DNA of 64,000 bases from Bryoerythrophyllum caledonicum (GCA_963971425.1 OZ020514.1:41639158-41703157); one strand, 5' to 3'; shown: positions 13,156-26,999, counted from the stretch's first letter. Notes: generated from the letters alone by a model not told the origin. Translations and numbers: made by a program.

Positions 13156-15415
13156 ATGGCCATGTCGTCGACTCCTGCTGTACAACGCCTGTACGACGTG
13201 TGTAAGAAGATGTTTACGTCCACCTGTGCGCCGACGGAAGCGCAGGTGTCGAACGTGCGGGCCGTCCTGGGTAATTTTATCTTTTGAGCCTCTTGTTGTG
13301 ATGTCTTATGTTTCGCTTGGAATCAAAGAGGTTGATCATATGGGTGGTAATCCTCATTTGGAGCACATGTCGTTTTTGCTGTCGTGAAGGAGATGGGCAC
13401 AATTTGGGGCTTGGGAGGATAGCTGTAATTAGAGGATAGTTATCTTATGGGTTTTACTTTATTAGGGGAGGTTATGTTTCGTGGTAAATATTATTCGGCC
13501 CTTTTTGTTCATTATGGTGGGATTTGCAGAGAATTTGCCTGATTTGGAGTTGACTTTTAGTGTGGTTAATTTATTTTTATGTCTGTTTTTGGGGGTTCGC
13601 TCAAGGGGCGATTGTGTGCTGGTAGAGATTGTCGTCAGGAGGCCGAGATAGTGTGTTGTTTTGGATTAGAGAGGAATGTTGGTTGATTCGGGGTAGCTTA
13701 AAGAAACTTTCTTGTTGCAGATGCTATTAAGCCACAAGACCTGGGATTGACAGTTCAATCAGACCAGCAGAATCGAAGCGATCGAGGTTTTGGTGACGAT
13801 GGTCAAGAGAATTGGCGTTCAAGATTTCCTAGATATGCACCCCCGATCAGCTATCTTCACCTTTATGAGTGCGACCTTTTTTCCGTAAGTGTAGGAATTG
13901 ATCCTCTGGCTGACTCTGTCTCTGTTCCATTTGGTCCCGCTGAATCGCTGAACCTATTTTGAAGTTTCGGTAATCCTCTCGAAAACTGAAGGTGCTCTGC
14001 GTACTTTATTCTCATGGGCGTTGAAATTTCTGTATATTTGTGATCTTGAGTCTGAACCTGATCTGATTATACTTTCAGCTCTTTTTGTTTTTGAAGATGG
14101 GCATTTTTGTTCTTCCCACATCTGCGAGTATACCTCTTCATAATCATCCAGGCATGACTGTGCTAAGTCGCCTACTGTATGGGAACATTCACGTAAGGGC
14201 CTATGACTGGGTGGTTCCTCATGATGAGAGGTTGAACAAAAATCCAGCAATAGGTATTTTCTCCTTCTGGATACATTAATAGGGCTTCATTTTCATCCTT
14301 GTCTTCAAATTTTTTGTGAATATTAGTCCTCATTGTTTCTTATGGAGTTGTATGTTGGTGCTTTCTGCTCTGAGACATTGATCTCTCTAATCCTCGTGTT
14401 GCCTTTAGCTTCTGCCGACATTGAAGCACATTGTAGTCTGGTAACGCGTAGACTGTCATTTTCGTATACTGTCTACAACCGCGCCTTGAACGAGACTAGA
14501 ATATTAAATTAAGTCACTGTAGAAGTAGGGATGATTTGACACTATATCTATTCCATTCTAGGTAGTGTACTATACGACGAAAATATTTACTGCCCAACGT
14601 CTTTCTATGGATCTGTTTTAATAGTTCCTTTGTTTTCGTCAGTAGGATTGCCTTGGACAGCGGTATACAAAAATTTGCATTGTACAGGAAAGCTTTTTAT
14701 CCTCTTTTCTGGTACAAGCTACAGATTAACTGTTGAGGGTGATTCTTGCAGCTCGACAAGCAAAATTAGTGGTAGATCATGTGCTTGGAACAGGACTTAA
14801 TGGAACAGAGCCACAGCGAGCATCAGCAACGGAGGTATTGTATCCAACGTCAGGTGGTAACCTGCATGCCTTCACCGCCCTTACGCCATGTGCTGTGTTG
14901 GATGTGCTAGTTCCACCGTATTCACCAGGCACTGGCCGACATTGCACCTACTACCGTGCCACGTCAAGTGATGGTGAGTGAAGCATCTTTTTTTGTTCAT
15001 GCAATGGCTACAGTGTATTCCTTGATCGCAGTCCCTAATGTGATTTCTACACTTTTACAGCAGACGAGCACGGTCAGTGACCTTCTGAATGTGCTCGTCT
15101 GTTGTAATTTGGAATTGAGCCAATATCTTAGAGTCAGTTCGTGCTGTATATAATGCACAGTTCTGCGCAGACAAGTTCTCAAGTTGGCGTAACTGCACCA
15201 CTGATCCAAATCTCACTTTGTTGGTCTGAGCAGGAGTGGTTGAACCTGGATTGGTTGAGTGGCTTGAAGAATTTCACCCACCTGATGACTTTTTGGTTCA
15301 GAGGGGCTTTTACGAAGGCCCTAGAATTCTTCCAAGCAACAAGCAGAGTTTGCCACCAGCTTCTGCTTTTTACATCGAGACGAAATGTTCTGTACCTGAT
15401 GTGTCCAACGATTGA
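13156..15415 (+). CDS. PCO: Plant cysteine oxidase (N-terminal cysteine dioxygenase)
   Basis: Five exons, 13156-13270, 13721-13884, 14097-14253, 14752-14973 and 15234-15415, have GT-AG borders and matching phases and give an uninterrupted 279-aa protein ending in TGA. The ATG at 13156 opens [20 protein letters not shown]; an in-frame TAG lies 13 codons upstream. The PCO/ADO cupin is clear: '[13 protein letters not shown]', '[17 protein letters not shown]' with Fe-ligand His108 and His110, '[18 protein letters not shown]' with His184 and the conserved Asp196, then 'GRHCTYYR' and the closing '[11 protein letters not shown]'. Known role of the family: it uses O2 to oxidise N-terminal Cys of ERF-VII, VRN2 and ZPR2 proteins, marking them for the Cys/Arg N-degron pathway and so sensing oxygen, in nucleus and cytosol. 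Length and all key residues are normal. This is a functional host gene. Confidence 0.95.
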
Positions 15416-16839
15416 TACGGGTGTAGAATCTGTCAGTATTGACAGCTTTGAAATGCTCGTGTTTAAAGTAGAGTTGCCATGCCAGTAAATCCCCGGAACA
15501 ATTACCCGGATTCACGTATGTATGCATTGCTTAAGTGTGAAGGGTAATATGAAAACGCAGTTGGAATTAGTTTTGAACAAATACCTGCTCACGAATCTCA
15601 ATATTTCTCAAATATAGAAACTCTTAATTTTGTGTTTATTTCTTTTCGTTTTAAGAATTTCAACTCACATGCTACTATTTCAAGTATATTTCAGCATAGG
15701 ACTATATCTAAAGTCGAATATCGACTAGCCTCGATTCCCCACCTCGACGCCCCAGCTGCCCTGCAACTGCACATGCCATCACGAACAGATCCACCATCAA
15801 CCAAATCCGAGCAACAGACCTGCAATCCCACAACTTACGCAATTCATTCGAAAGATTATTCGGGACTTAATAAAATATGTAGTAGAATAACTGAAGTGTT
15901 CGTTAAGTCTAGAAGAGTTTCTAGATTTTAAGATTTCCAGAAGTTTCAGGATACCAATAAAGTAAAAGATTCAAACATAACTGTTTGGATTATCATGCAC
16001 GTAAAATATGTGAAAGTGGTCCGTTTTCGTTGCGCTCATTTTTTCGGGACATATGAACAGAAGTACAACTCACAAAACAGAATTTAGCTTTCCATTACAC
16101 CAAACACTGCACATAGTGTAAACCAGACTATTTCGAAATATCTACACTAACTCCAGTACACGCAAATTACAGTGGTCCACATCAATTCTCAATCCACATC
16201 AAATCATGTTCCTCAAAAAATAGTGTGGGATGTTTCAAAATTGTTGACACAAAACTAATGTGGATTATAAAGAGGTGGGGGCAAGCAGCGGTGAGGTAGC
16301 AGAAATGGCAACAAGCAATGAAGAGTGGAAGATATTTGGTACTGAGTGGCAGTGTGGTGGCAAAGTATGGCATGACACATGTTGAAATGTGTCCACATCA
16401 ATTGTATTCCAAAACCAAAATTGATGAGGTCCACATCAATTTTCACCCACATTACCAATGAATCCATACTATATTCAGTGACTGGTGTAGGATACGGATC
16501 TCTTGTTTCCCATTGGGGAAAGGGCAAATACCTGAGACCATGTCCATTCACAATACCCTAGACCGGTTAAGAGATCACGTCTTTCAAGCAAAACCTCCTC
16601 AATCAATGGCAATCAAATCTCAGAATATAGACAACAAATATTTCCACGCAATCTACTCTAGTGTCATTACAATGTCATCGCCGAATTGTCAAGAAATTCC
16701 TGCACCAAAGCGTCAATAAGCTAACGCACATGAGTGCGGATGGGGCTGCGATGGGGTCTTAAGTTCCAACGACTAGTGATGGCCCCACTAAACAGAAAGT
16801 AAATTTGGATGTAATTTGAAAGGTCCAAATTGGTTCCCA
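15416..16839. other. Downstream of PCO, no gene seen
   Basis: Short frames such as 15632-15931 and 16255-16551 have no domain or codon bias. 16140-16450 repeats phrases like 'ccacatcaat' several times. I see no RNA gene. Confidence 0.5.
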
Positions 16840-16979
16840 ATGTCAACGCATTGGGAACTCTACGGGAATGGGGGACTGCACTTGGGAACACTATTAGGAA
16901 CATGTTAAGAAATCATTGGGAGCACATTGGGAGCACATTGGGAACTTTGCAAAGACAAATTGGAAACTCTATGGGAATG
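16840..16979. repeat. GGGAAC-rich repeat, left part (split by the LTR element)
   Basis: The words 'cattgggaac', 'attgggagcac', 'ctatgggaat' and close variants recur every 15-25 bp. The same pattern resumes directly after the LTR element at 33381. One older repeat, perhaps the subterminal end of a DNA transposon, was therefore split by the LTR insertion. Confidence 0.65.
16975..16979. repeat. Target-site duplication, left copy (GAATG)
   Basis: GAATG precedes the TGTTAA end of the left LTR and is repeated exactly at 33381-33385 after the right LTR. A 5-bp duplication is usual for Ty3/gypsy integrases. Confidence 0.85.
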
Positions 16980-17827
16980 TGTTAAAGGGGGATTTTACCC
17001 AAAGATTAAGTGAAACATCTTCTCTACGCTCATTCAAACTGTAGTTCCAAGCCATAAGAGACAAGTCAAGGATCTGACTTGTATTGAATCCAAAACCTCC
17101 AATTCGACCTAGATCTGAATCTAGATCTGAATTCAGGGTTAGTTAGGACTTCGTTTCTGTGGTTTTTCTTACGTTTAACGCACAGATCTGAAGTTTCCGC
17201 ACTCAATTACAGCAAATCAAACCATACCCACAACAGATCCGGACTTGATTCTAACTCTAACATGCTAGATTTGATGAGGGTTTAGTAGATCAAGCTAGAT
17301 CTATACCAGATCTAGTGTATTTAGGCTAGATCTACAGTACCCACAACCAAGTTGCACGACAAATGCTCTTCTAACCACCAGATCTACGCACACATTCACA
17401 CCACTAACACAAACACACAAGAAGTAGTATCCAATTTATGCTTTACTTCCTCAAACCTTCACAAACCTCTTCCATACTTACTACAACTACAGATTCGCAT
17501 ATTAGCTTCAGATTCTAACTCTCTGATCCTACTTCTACAACCTAGTCTAACATACCAAGAGAGCTCTAGACACACACACACACGAAGAGAAGAGAGGAAA
17601 AGTGAAGAGAGCCTCCAAACCCAAGAGGGCGGCTCTCTACCCCTTCCAAACCCTAATCTGTCCTAATGGATGAAAGGTGTCCGGATGGATGACATCCATG
17701 TCCGAACAATTTCATCCAAAGTACATGACAGTTTCATCCACTGGTTTACGTTCTAACCATAACTACTTAGTAACTTCAAAAAAATTACTACCGGGACCTT
17801 ATAATAAGCCTAAATCTCCGGTTAACA
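16980..17827 (-). repeat. 3' LTR of the Ty3/gypsy element
   Basis: 848 bp, with TGTTAA...TTAACA ends. It is nearly identical to the copy at 32510-33380. A short CA-rich run and 'acacacacacac' lie near 17570. Confidence 0.93.
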
Positions 17828-17840
17828 TTATTCCCCTTTT
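17828..17840 (-). other. Polypurine tract
   Basis: On the minus strand AAAAGGGGAATAA lies directly against the 3' LTR. This is the expected place and composition for the plus-strand primer of reverse transcription. Confidence 0.75.
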
Positions 17841-18206
17841 GAACAACATCTGCCCTCAGATGTTCATGTGGTGCTGGAGAGAAACATAACTCTAGACACA
17901 AAAATACTGATTACTAATATCCAGAGTACGAAGTCACCTCTAAAGCTCTACTGGACATCTCTAGCCACTTGAAAGAAGAACTACCTCGTGGGGAATATCT
18001 TCAATGCTTGTCAAACCGACTCCAGGGTCTGAACTGGTCGCTGTTTGCAAATCATGTCCAGAACTGGATATTGTCGCCTTCAGCTTGATCGATGTGGGTC
18101 TTGAAACTGTCTTCGGGTTGAGTGTCTTCGTCAATTCCACCCTTGGAGGTGGAATAGGCGTCTGGACTGGCCCTAGGAAAGTGACTAGAGGAGCCATTGG
18201 ATAATA

Positions 18207-20975
18207 CTACTGATACTGCGGTGCATGCCCTCCCGTACCAGAACCCATACCATAATGTCGAGATACTCCACTAAACGGATAATGTCCCGGAGGTGGATAA
18301 GGTCCCGGAGGTGGATAAGGATATGGACCTCCGTAGCCTCCTGCTCGAGCGTAATGCTCCATAGTAGCCACGTGGAACACTAGTCGTCCTCTACCACCTT
18401 GGACGTCTGGAGATCCTGAAGAAATCCTCGCTTGACCCTGAATGGATCTAGAACTAGAGCCACCCTGGAAAGGATAAGCTGCTCCCGAGAACGGAGTAGT
18501 CTGTGGCTGAAAATCTGGAGTTGGGAGAGGAATCGTCCGGTCCCAAGGAAGGGTCACCGTCCTGGCAGCACGTGCCTTGGACTGTGGAGTAGCCTGCCAT
18601 CCAGTCTCAGTGTCGGAGGCAAGTGCAGAAGTGTCTTGAACACTGCCAGATGTACCACCCTCTGGAGTTAGATTAATCCCCTGCTCTGGAGGGTCGTCCA
18701 ACTCCTCATAGGAACAGTAAACAAACTCCGGGTAAGCATCCACAAACTTGAGGAGATACTTGTTCAAACGATCCAGATCTACCTGGTAAGCACCCACCTC
18801 ACTGAGTAGTTGTCGTCGTGAAGCAGCAAAGAGAGGCTTGGTTATCCCACGGCTGGAGATCATCTGACGCCCCTCTATTAACTCCAGTCGATGAAGAAGT
18901 TGATGGTTATCAACCACCAACTGGTCAAAAGCCCAAAGTCGAGCACTCATATGAGTCTCCAGTTCCACCTTCTTGACATGAGCTGCTGCAACAATCGCCG
19001 GGTCAAATCTGGACATCTCCAGTTGCGAGGTATCCAACTCCTTTCCTTTAGCCACCAAGGCCTGAGAAGTGTTCTATAGTTGAAGCTGGAGTGCCTGAAT
19101 TGTTTGTTGGAGTTGAGCCTGATCCTCAAGTAGTTGAATTCGAGTTGGCTGCGTCCGTTCCAACTGGCCTTGGAGTTCCTGAGTTCTGGACAACGTCTTG
19201 GTATTGAGATCGAGATACCGCATTGCCTCCTAGAGTTCTGCTGCAACTTCTCGTGACTGCTGCTGGACCTGGGAAATCGTTTGTTCCACCGCCATAGTTG
19301 TTGGAGGAACCTCGGAGTATTGGCCCGTTGGCTGGGAGTCTTGAACGGAAGGTAACTCCTCGAGAATCGCCTTCCTCGGTACGATACGTGGTTGCTCCTG
19401 TGGAACCTCAGAAGTGCTCGGTCTGTATTGTGGTGGAGACTCCTCGTCCATCTCTAGATGGGTCTGGACTAGCCTCCGCAACCGCTTTGGTACTCTGGGT
19501 AATGGGCTGGGAAACTCTACTCTTGGTGTAGTTGCTGGTGAAGGTTGTCTCTGACTGGAGGTGACCACACCTTGCTCTATCTATCAAAGCTCTGAAGAAT
19601 CCAGTTCCTCTACCGTACTGTCTGCAAGTGTCTGGGGGGTCCCTATAGGTTGAGCATGTCTGGTCTTCTTTTGGGTTTGGATGGGGCTCTGTGGCGGACT
19701 CCTCTTTGAGGATTGGTTCCTTATGGACCGTCTGCCTGAAGGTGTAGTCGGAGGAGGTGGTCCATCTGGAGATGGTGTGAGAGGAATTGGGTTTCCCATG
19801 GTCCGTCCTCGAGAGCCATCACTCTCATGCACATCCAAAGGTGAGCCATGTAAAGGGTTCTTGTGGCCAACCTGGACATCTAAGTCACTGTACTCCTCGT
19901 CATGTGGGAACCAGCCCCCGAATAAAGCGTTGATCAATGCCGCACCTGGAATCTCGGACATCCCTCCAAGATATACTCGGGTCAACATCCACTGCAGTCC
20001 AGAGATCACTAGTGGTGTCCAGTCGTGGTTACCACCCTTAGATTCTACCACAGTGTATAGATGAGCCATGAGGTCATCATTGGTGTGAGAAGACCTTTTC
20101 TTCACACACGGTACCTCCACCAAAGCCTGGATGCGGGTCTGGTAAAACTTTGAAAATCGTGCTATAAGAACACCATCGGTAGAAAAATGCTTGGGCGTGA
20201 GCTTGAAACGTTTCTGATTCAGTCAGTGTGAATCTTTGGCGCTCCTGGAAACAATTAACGTCTGAGTGCCTTCCAAACCCAGGGCCTCCTAAACCACCTA
20301 ATAAGTATTGTTGATTGAGATGCCCCTTACCACTGCCCGTATTGGTGACTGTGGAGTTAGTACCTCGGGTCTCTCGTGGATGAATCCTTCCACAGAATCC
20401 CGCACCAACTCCTCCCGAGGTGGAGACCATGTGTACTCATAGAACGCACCAAGTCCCACCGATCCAGCCCCAGCATCATCCTGAATATTTCGCCAATTCT
20501 TCAAGAATCGTAAAGGTTGAAACTGGAGGTTCAATCTGCGGTTTACCTGCCGAGGGATGTGCATCCGTCTGGGGACTCTGGCATCCTGCTGAGTGACTTT
20601 TCGCCGGACTGGAACTTGGTCTCCGGTGTTTGACACTCCAAGAATACTCCTCCCACGTCTCGTGCTCCTAGGTGCCAAGTTTACCTGCAACTCAGCAAGG
20701 TTGGACATCCCTACAGTCCGAGGTATCTCTTCAGGGGGTCTAGTTGGTAATGGAAGTATCTGATGCTCTGGATCTTCGCCTGGAAGGACAATTAGTTCGG
20801 GAGGTGCTCCTCTCCCCAGAGGAGTCATTAGGAACGTCACAGACTCTGTAGGCTGGACTTGGTATGGCATTGAACATCCTGGATCACGCACGAGTATGTC
20901 GGGATTGGTCTCCAGGGGTATGGTTACTGGAATGGGCTGTCCGGGTTCTAGAGGTTTGGACGGTGCTCCCGCCAT
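18207..20975 (-). mobile_element. Extra open frames between integrase and 3' LTR
   Basis: Successive minus-strand frames at 20975-20298, 20123-19584, 19568-19230 and 19058-18207 lie in the position where some plant elements carry an env-like or accessory gene. Their products are Pro-rich, with a Gln-rich helical part (about 18950-19300) and a C-terminal Gly/Tyr/Pro-rich repeat near 18220-18340. I recognise no envelope signature, signal peptide or membrane segment. The origin of this module is unknown; it could be a captured host gene. It belongs to the fossil element. Confidence 0.6.
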
Positions 20976-23900
20976 CCTCCGCTCTCGTGACTCCTCCTGG
21001 TCTCGTACTTCCCTACACTTACCAATCCAGATCCTCTTCCCCTACACTTACCAATCCAGATCCTCTTCCGGTATTTTCCAGTCTGGAAGCAAATTCAAGA
21101 ATGCTAGACAAGTCTAGACTAGGTTCATGATACCTGAAAACTCTAGAGTGACGCTGTTCTAAAACTAAATTGGTTTTTGTTTTAAATTTTTATTTTTATT
21201 GTTAACACTCTGGTGTCTATCTTTTAATTCGAGCAAAGCTTTCAATACCGCAACGTTCGGGACCTTACTTGTGGTTCTTGAAACTGTCTACAATTGCTCC
21301 TGGCGATCCTGGTCTTCGCTCCCAGCTGCTACAGCTGCAGTCGTGGCTTCTTTATGGAGGTTGTCTCTGGTATGCGGGTCTTCCTCTCTGATGTTACCTT
21401 GACCCTCCACCTTCCGGACTTCGACACTCTCGTCAGGTTGAAGCCTTCGTGTTGTTGCTGCATATATAGCCTGCGCCTTGTTTGCTTCAAAACTCCTCGT
21501 TGCTCTTGTCCCACGCTCCCCTCTTTCCCTTTTGTGGTTTGCTTTGACTCTAGTTACGGTATTATCATTAGTAATCTCTGCCGTTGATGTTCTTGCTTCC
21601 TTCCTCGTGCCTCCGGGCACCCCTGCACTCCTCTCCAAATCCTCTCCTGCGATAGTAATGTGCTCCCGAACTGTCCTTGCTTCGTCTGGTCTGTAAGTCG
21701 TGTTCTTCTTGGTCCTCGTCACCTGCTGCAACGTCTTGTCTTGAGCGTCCTCCTGTCCCTCACTATATTGTCTCGGTGTTGAGGCTCCGAACGTTTCTGT
21801 CTCGTTTACCCCCCTTGTGATCTTCTCGTTCCTGACTCTCCTCGGGACTTCCTCGTGAAGATTTACCACCGCAAGGGTACCCTTAATGTGTCGTGATGTC
21901 GCATGGAAGTCGTTCGTCTTCGGCGTCTTGATGCTGGACGTGGTCTCCCTCGCGCTTGCAGTTACTCCGATTCTCTCGATCGTACACACCGGGACGTTGA
22001 CCTTGTTCCGCACCACAACTCTGTGCTCGATAGTCTCCCCAAAAACCTTAACGGCTGCAGTCTTCTCCGCTGTCCTGGTCACCTTTGTCTTCCTGGTGGT
22101 GGTGTCGTGCGCCCGTTTTGAGGCAGTGCCCTGTGCGGTCTTCGTTTTCCCCTCGGTTGCGTCTGCTACAGTGCCGCTCTCTCACCCTCCAGCTACGTGC
22201 TCTTGTGTACTTCTTGCCGCTACTCTTTTTTGTGATGCTTCAGCTACTGTGTGCCCTCGTGAACCGGTCTCTACTGTCTTCTCTCCGTGCAAGACTGCAG
22301 CTGTCCGCTCTTTGGTATCTCTTTTTGCTACTCCCCCTTGCAAAACCCTAGCAATCTTCTCCAAACTTCCTAACTCTTCTTCCTCATCTGCAACAAGCAG
22401 GTGCTGATCTTGTACCTTCGCCCAAACCGCGTCCTGAGTTGCAGCTGCTCTGTCGAGATCGCCCGTGACTCCAGCTCCTCTCGTTCTCACTATTCTTGCC
22501 GCAGTGCTCCCATGTGAGGCTCTCGCCTCTCTATTATCTTTCCAGCCCCCTTCAAGCTTTCGAAACCCTCTTGTGTATTCTCCCCTAACCCTAACCATTC
22601 TCGGGGCTACAGTGTCGTCGCCTCCTCCCTCACTGTCTTTAGTAGCATTTCTTCGCGCTCGCTCACACTCCTATCTCACCTCGCCGCTCACGTCCTCTTC
22701 TCTTTCGCACACAACTTCCTCTTCTTGTCCTCGCATGCTTTTGATTGTGGCTTGACATTGATGATCTTCATTTACATTGGATGACATCGTCCTCATCCAG
22801 GGTTGTTCATCCAGCCCGTGCCAATTCTGTCCAGATTGCCAAGTATCATCCATACCGGATGATTTTTCCACAGATTGACCGTTTCCATCCTAGATGGATG
22901 AAAACTGCTTCACCCAAAAATTTCTGTCTTCTTCAGAAAACATAATATTCGTCCTCCAGTCATCAGTTCTTTTGGATGTTTCCTTAACTCCTCCAATTTT
23001 CGTCACTGGCACAATCCACCAATTTTCATCCCTTTTGGATGAAATCAATTTTTGTTCCTGGTCTACCTCCCTATTACATACGTCTAGTGGGAACAAAAAT
23101 TCTTCATCCAATGGGGATGAACTTTCTACCATTCTCCAGTGTTCATCCGATCTGGACATCTTCTTTTTCTGTGAGCGAATTTCCTCCACTATCGATGGAA
23201 CTTGCGCTTCTCCACTATCTTCAACTAATTCGGGTGAACAATTCATCATACAACGGGATTGTACGTGAGTAGTAATGTTCCTGCTCGGTCTCGACTTTTT
23301 TCTACTTCCTTGTCAATCTTCTTTCTCCACTACTTCCACCGTATTGCAGCCCAATATTAATCCCCAACGTTTCTCCTCCACTTCTCCTCTCCATTCTTCT
23401 TCCTCTTGCTGCTTCTGGTTGTGGCTGGACTTGCATTCTTCTCCCACATAACTCCCTAATTTGGGGTTCTCCAACTCCAGTTGAATAGTGCCCTACTAAT
23501 TGTTTTTTGCCAGTGTTGAAGTAAACACTGGACTTTTCCATTTGCCGTGATTCCTTAGTACCACTTTTTGGTACTCGCCCGGATTTCCTGTGTTTCCCAA
23601 GTCTTCTTCAGACTTTGCTTCCGCAAACTCCAGACATCCTAGTCCCTCCTGGTTCATCTGATCGTTTCAACCATCCTGTTCCACCAATTTCACCTTGTCT
23701 GGACCACTGTGTTCAGGCAATTCCCAATTGTCTTAACCCTTCTGTCCGGATGACTCTAGATTATCCTCCAAGCCACCCCTTCCAAGCCACTCCATTTGGC
23801 CTGTCTGAGCCATTCGCACTATCTGGTTTGCTGGAACTCTCGTAGTATCTGGACTTCCTGGGAAAGTTGGAGCCTTCTGAATTTGGTCTTTAGGACCACT

Positions 23901-24050
23901 ATCCCCCTTTTGCTGCTCAATCCGTCCCTGGATTGAGTCATTTGAAAGAACTGAGAGTGTCCGGGTGGTCTCATAAAACCTATAGGGCTTGAGTTGTTGA
24001 TGTTGACCAAAATTGGATTTGGCTCAAAGTTGTCCACCTTCACTAGAAGA
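20976..24050 (-). mobile_element. Low-complexity region between integrase and the extra frames
   Basis: 21200-22700 is pyrimidine-rich on the plus strand and open in several frames on both strands, a composition effect. 20998-21069 contains a ~30-bp direct repeat ('cctacacttaccaatccag...'). 22750-23270 is rich in 'ggatgaa'/'ttcatcc' phrases also present in the LTRs. 23820-24050 retains a stretch typical of the integrase C-terminal end. Confidence 0.45.
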
Positions 24051-25173
24051 GTTGTGTTGTTCGGTAACCTGTATTGAATCCGGTAAGGCCCAAATCACCG
24101 GCTCTTGAATTTACCGGTGTGCTCCTTGTGGCCCTTTGGATACCATAAAACATGATCTCCAATCTGGAAGTCCTTCTGCTTGAAATGTTGCTGACTCCAG
24201 AGTGCTCGGTCCCACTGCCGTTTGCCAACCTGCTTCTGGGCCATTGTCCGGTAAGTGTCCACCTGTTCCAGATCGGCCATCCGAGCTTCCAAGACCCGTG
24301 TAGCTGTATAGTCCAGAGATCCTTCCGATGTCCGGGTCGGGATCAAGTACTCTGTTGGCATCATCGGATGTAAGCCATACACCAGCTGGAATGGTGTATG
24401 TCCAGTTGACACCTTGTATGTTGTTCTGTAGGAAAACAACACAATATGGAGATGTTCATTCCAGTCCGTGCGTTTCTCATTCACCAACTTTGTGAAGAGA
24501 TGGCCAATTACCTTGTTGATAGATTCCGCTTGACCATTGTCTTGTGGATAGTATGTTGTAGAAGTTCGGTGTTGGAGTAGAAAATGGTCCACCAGATACT
24601 CGATTGTTTCATTGATAAAGTGGAGCCTTGGTCGCTGACAAGTGTCAAAGGACACCCATACCTGGTCAATATCTGTTCATACAGAAATCTTGCAGTGATA
24701 GCAGCAGAGTTTGTTTTCAAGGCCTGAGCCTCGACCCACTTGGTAGCATAATCGGTTGCCACCAGAATGTACCGACACCTTGTTCTGGACGCCATGGGTT
24801 TGATGGGCCCAATAAAGTCCAGTCCCCACTTCATGAAGGGCTCCGCGGGCATGCTGGTAACAAGTTGAGCAAGTCCCATGGTTGTCATCCCTCCCACCCG
24901 TTGGCATTTGTCACAGGCCCAACAATACTCCGATACGTCTCTGTGTATGGCTGGCCACCAGTATCCAGCATCCAGAATCTTTCGTGCGGTAATGTCTTGT
25001 GAAAAATGACCGCCTCCAATTCCCATGTGTAATTTCCGCATCACCAATTCGGCTTGACTGGGGTCCAGTACTTGATGGATAACCAGATCTTGCCCCCTCT
25101 TGTGCAGCACTCCAGATATGAGCGTGAACGGAAGGGATTTGAGGATGAGCTTCCATTGTTCGTCCTTAGTCAA
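24051..25173 (-). mobile_element. Integrase region
   Basis: The zinc-binding HHCC region ('HMGIGGGHF' through 'CWACDKCQ') lies near 24880-25040. The catalytic core follows with 'GLDFIGPI' and 'LVSDQG', then the C-terminal region. This is the standard Ty3/gypsy integrase layout. It is part of the fossil element. Confidence 0.85.
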
Positions 25174-25199
25174 TTCAAGTCACAAATGTCCAGTGCGGA

Positions 25200-26999
25200 G
25201 GTTGGTTGTCACATCCTGTAACCATTCCGGGTTTACATAAAACAGACCCGCATCTCCAGTTTGATCTTCCACTCCAGTTGGAGGTTCACCATTGGATAAT
25301 CTGGACAACGCGTCCGCGATCCCATGGGTCTTGTCTAGTTTATAAACCACAGTAAAATCGTACTCCTGGAAAAGTAAGAGCCACCGTGCGATTCACCAGG
25401 ATACCTGTGGTTTATTGATAAGGTACACTAAAGCCATGTGGTCAACATAAAAGACAATTTTGTTGCCCAATAAATAGTGTTGGTACTTACTCAGAGCATA
25501 CACCATCGCCAGAGCTTCCCGTTCACTTGTGGGGTAGTTCTTCTCAGCTGAATTCAACAGTCGAGAAGCATAGGAGATTGGTTGGTCACATTTCCAAGTG
25601 GGATTCTGGGCCAGCATGACGCCCACAGCAATGTTAGAGGCATCTATATGTATGTGGAACTCCAGATTCCAGTGGGGGACAACGAGAATTGGGGCGTTTT
25701 GGTACCTCTCCTTGATGTCCAGCCAAGCCTTCTCGCATTGTTCAGTCCAAATGAACTCCTCAGTTTGGCGCATGAGCTTGGTAATGGGTTCCATGATGTG
25801 TGCATAGGACCTGATATAGCACATGTTGAACTAGGCAAAGCCGTTAAACACCTGGACGTCTCTAGGTTTTGTCGGTCTTGACATGTTGGCAATGACCTCG
25901 ATCTTCTTCGGATATGGAAATTTGCCTTCTGAGGACACGACGTGGCCTAATATAATTCCAGAGTACACGAGTAGTGCACATTTCTCCGGGTTTAGACTAA
26001 TGTCGTACTCCCGACACTTGATAAAGCACAACCAAAGCTTCTCCAGGTGGGTGAATATATCACTGTAGACATTGAAGTCGTCTAGGAACAGCTTCATGAA
26101 GTCGTCAATATACTCCTGAAATGCTTTGTTTACTGCCCTCTGGTATGTGAGCGGAGCGTTCTTGAGTCCAAATGGCATGACTATCTAGACGAAAGCTCCC
26201 AGTCTGTAACAAAGGCTGTCTTGTATCGATCCTCCGGGGCAATTTGGATCTGATGATATCTAGAGTATCCGTCCAGGAACGAGTACATCTCATGACCTAC
26301 CACAGTATTCAGAACTTTGTCTGTAAAAGGTAATGGATACGGATCTTTTTTGGTTGCTGCATTTAGCTTCCGGAGGTCTATGCATATGCGTAACTTCCCA
26401 TTCTTCTTGGTCACAATGACTATGGGGGATAGCCATGTAGCATCCTCCACTCGTGCGATGAATCCAGCCTGGAGTAACTTGTCCAGATCACGCTTGACAA
26501 TGCTGGCATAGTTTGGATTTATCCTATATCTGGCTTGATGGACTCGAGGGATGTCTTTCTCCAACTCAATCCGATGCTGGGCGATTGAAAGAGGAATCCC
26601 CTTCAAATCCTTGTATGTCCATGCAAAGACATCTTTATACTCCCGAAGGAGTGTCTCTACTTGTGCAGCCAATTCTGGGTCAAGATTAACATTTATCCGT
26701 AAATACTGTGGCTCTTCTTCGGTCGCTACATTGACCTTCCGCAGTTGTTCTGACTCGGGAAGTGTCGAGGCCGCCACCTGCATGTCCTGGACCTTGATCC
26801 TCACGGGAGTTTTGTCTACATCGATGTCACCTTCTGTGAATGTGTAAAAATGCTCCGGGTACATGGCATGTGGACTCTTCGGGACCTCCGACGAAGTCTG
26901 CGAGTCCGGTGTTGACGCTGGTACTAGCGGAGTATCCATTATGGGGTCTGAATGTGTACCTACACCAAAACTAGGTAAGGTTACCATTCCGACGACCAA
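25200..26999 (-). mobile_element. Reverse transcriptase and RNase H region
   Basis: RT finger and palm phrases 'WLSPIVIVTKKNGKLRICID', 'YSFLDGYSRYHQIQIAPED', 'MPFGLKNAP' and the 'FLDDF' active-site block occur in order. RNase H follows with 'FHIHIDAS' and 'SEREALAMVYAL'. These are typical plant Tat/Athila-type sequences. Confidence 0.9.

Noticed and set aside
21288-22598. Long frames on both strands inside the LTR element
   Set aside because: A pyrimidine-rich tract with few stops in any frame; no conserved motif.
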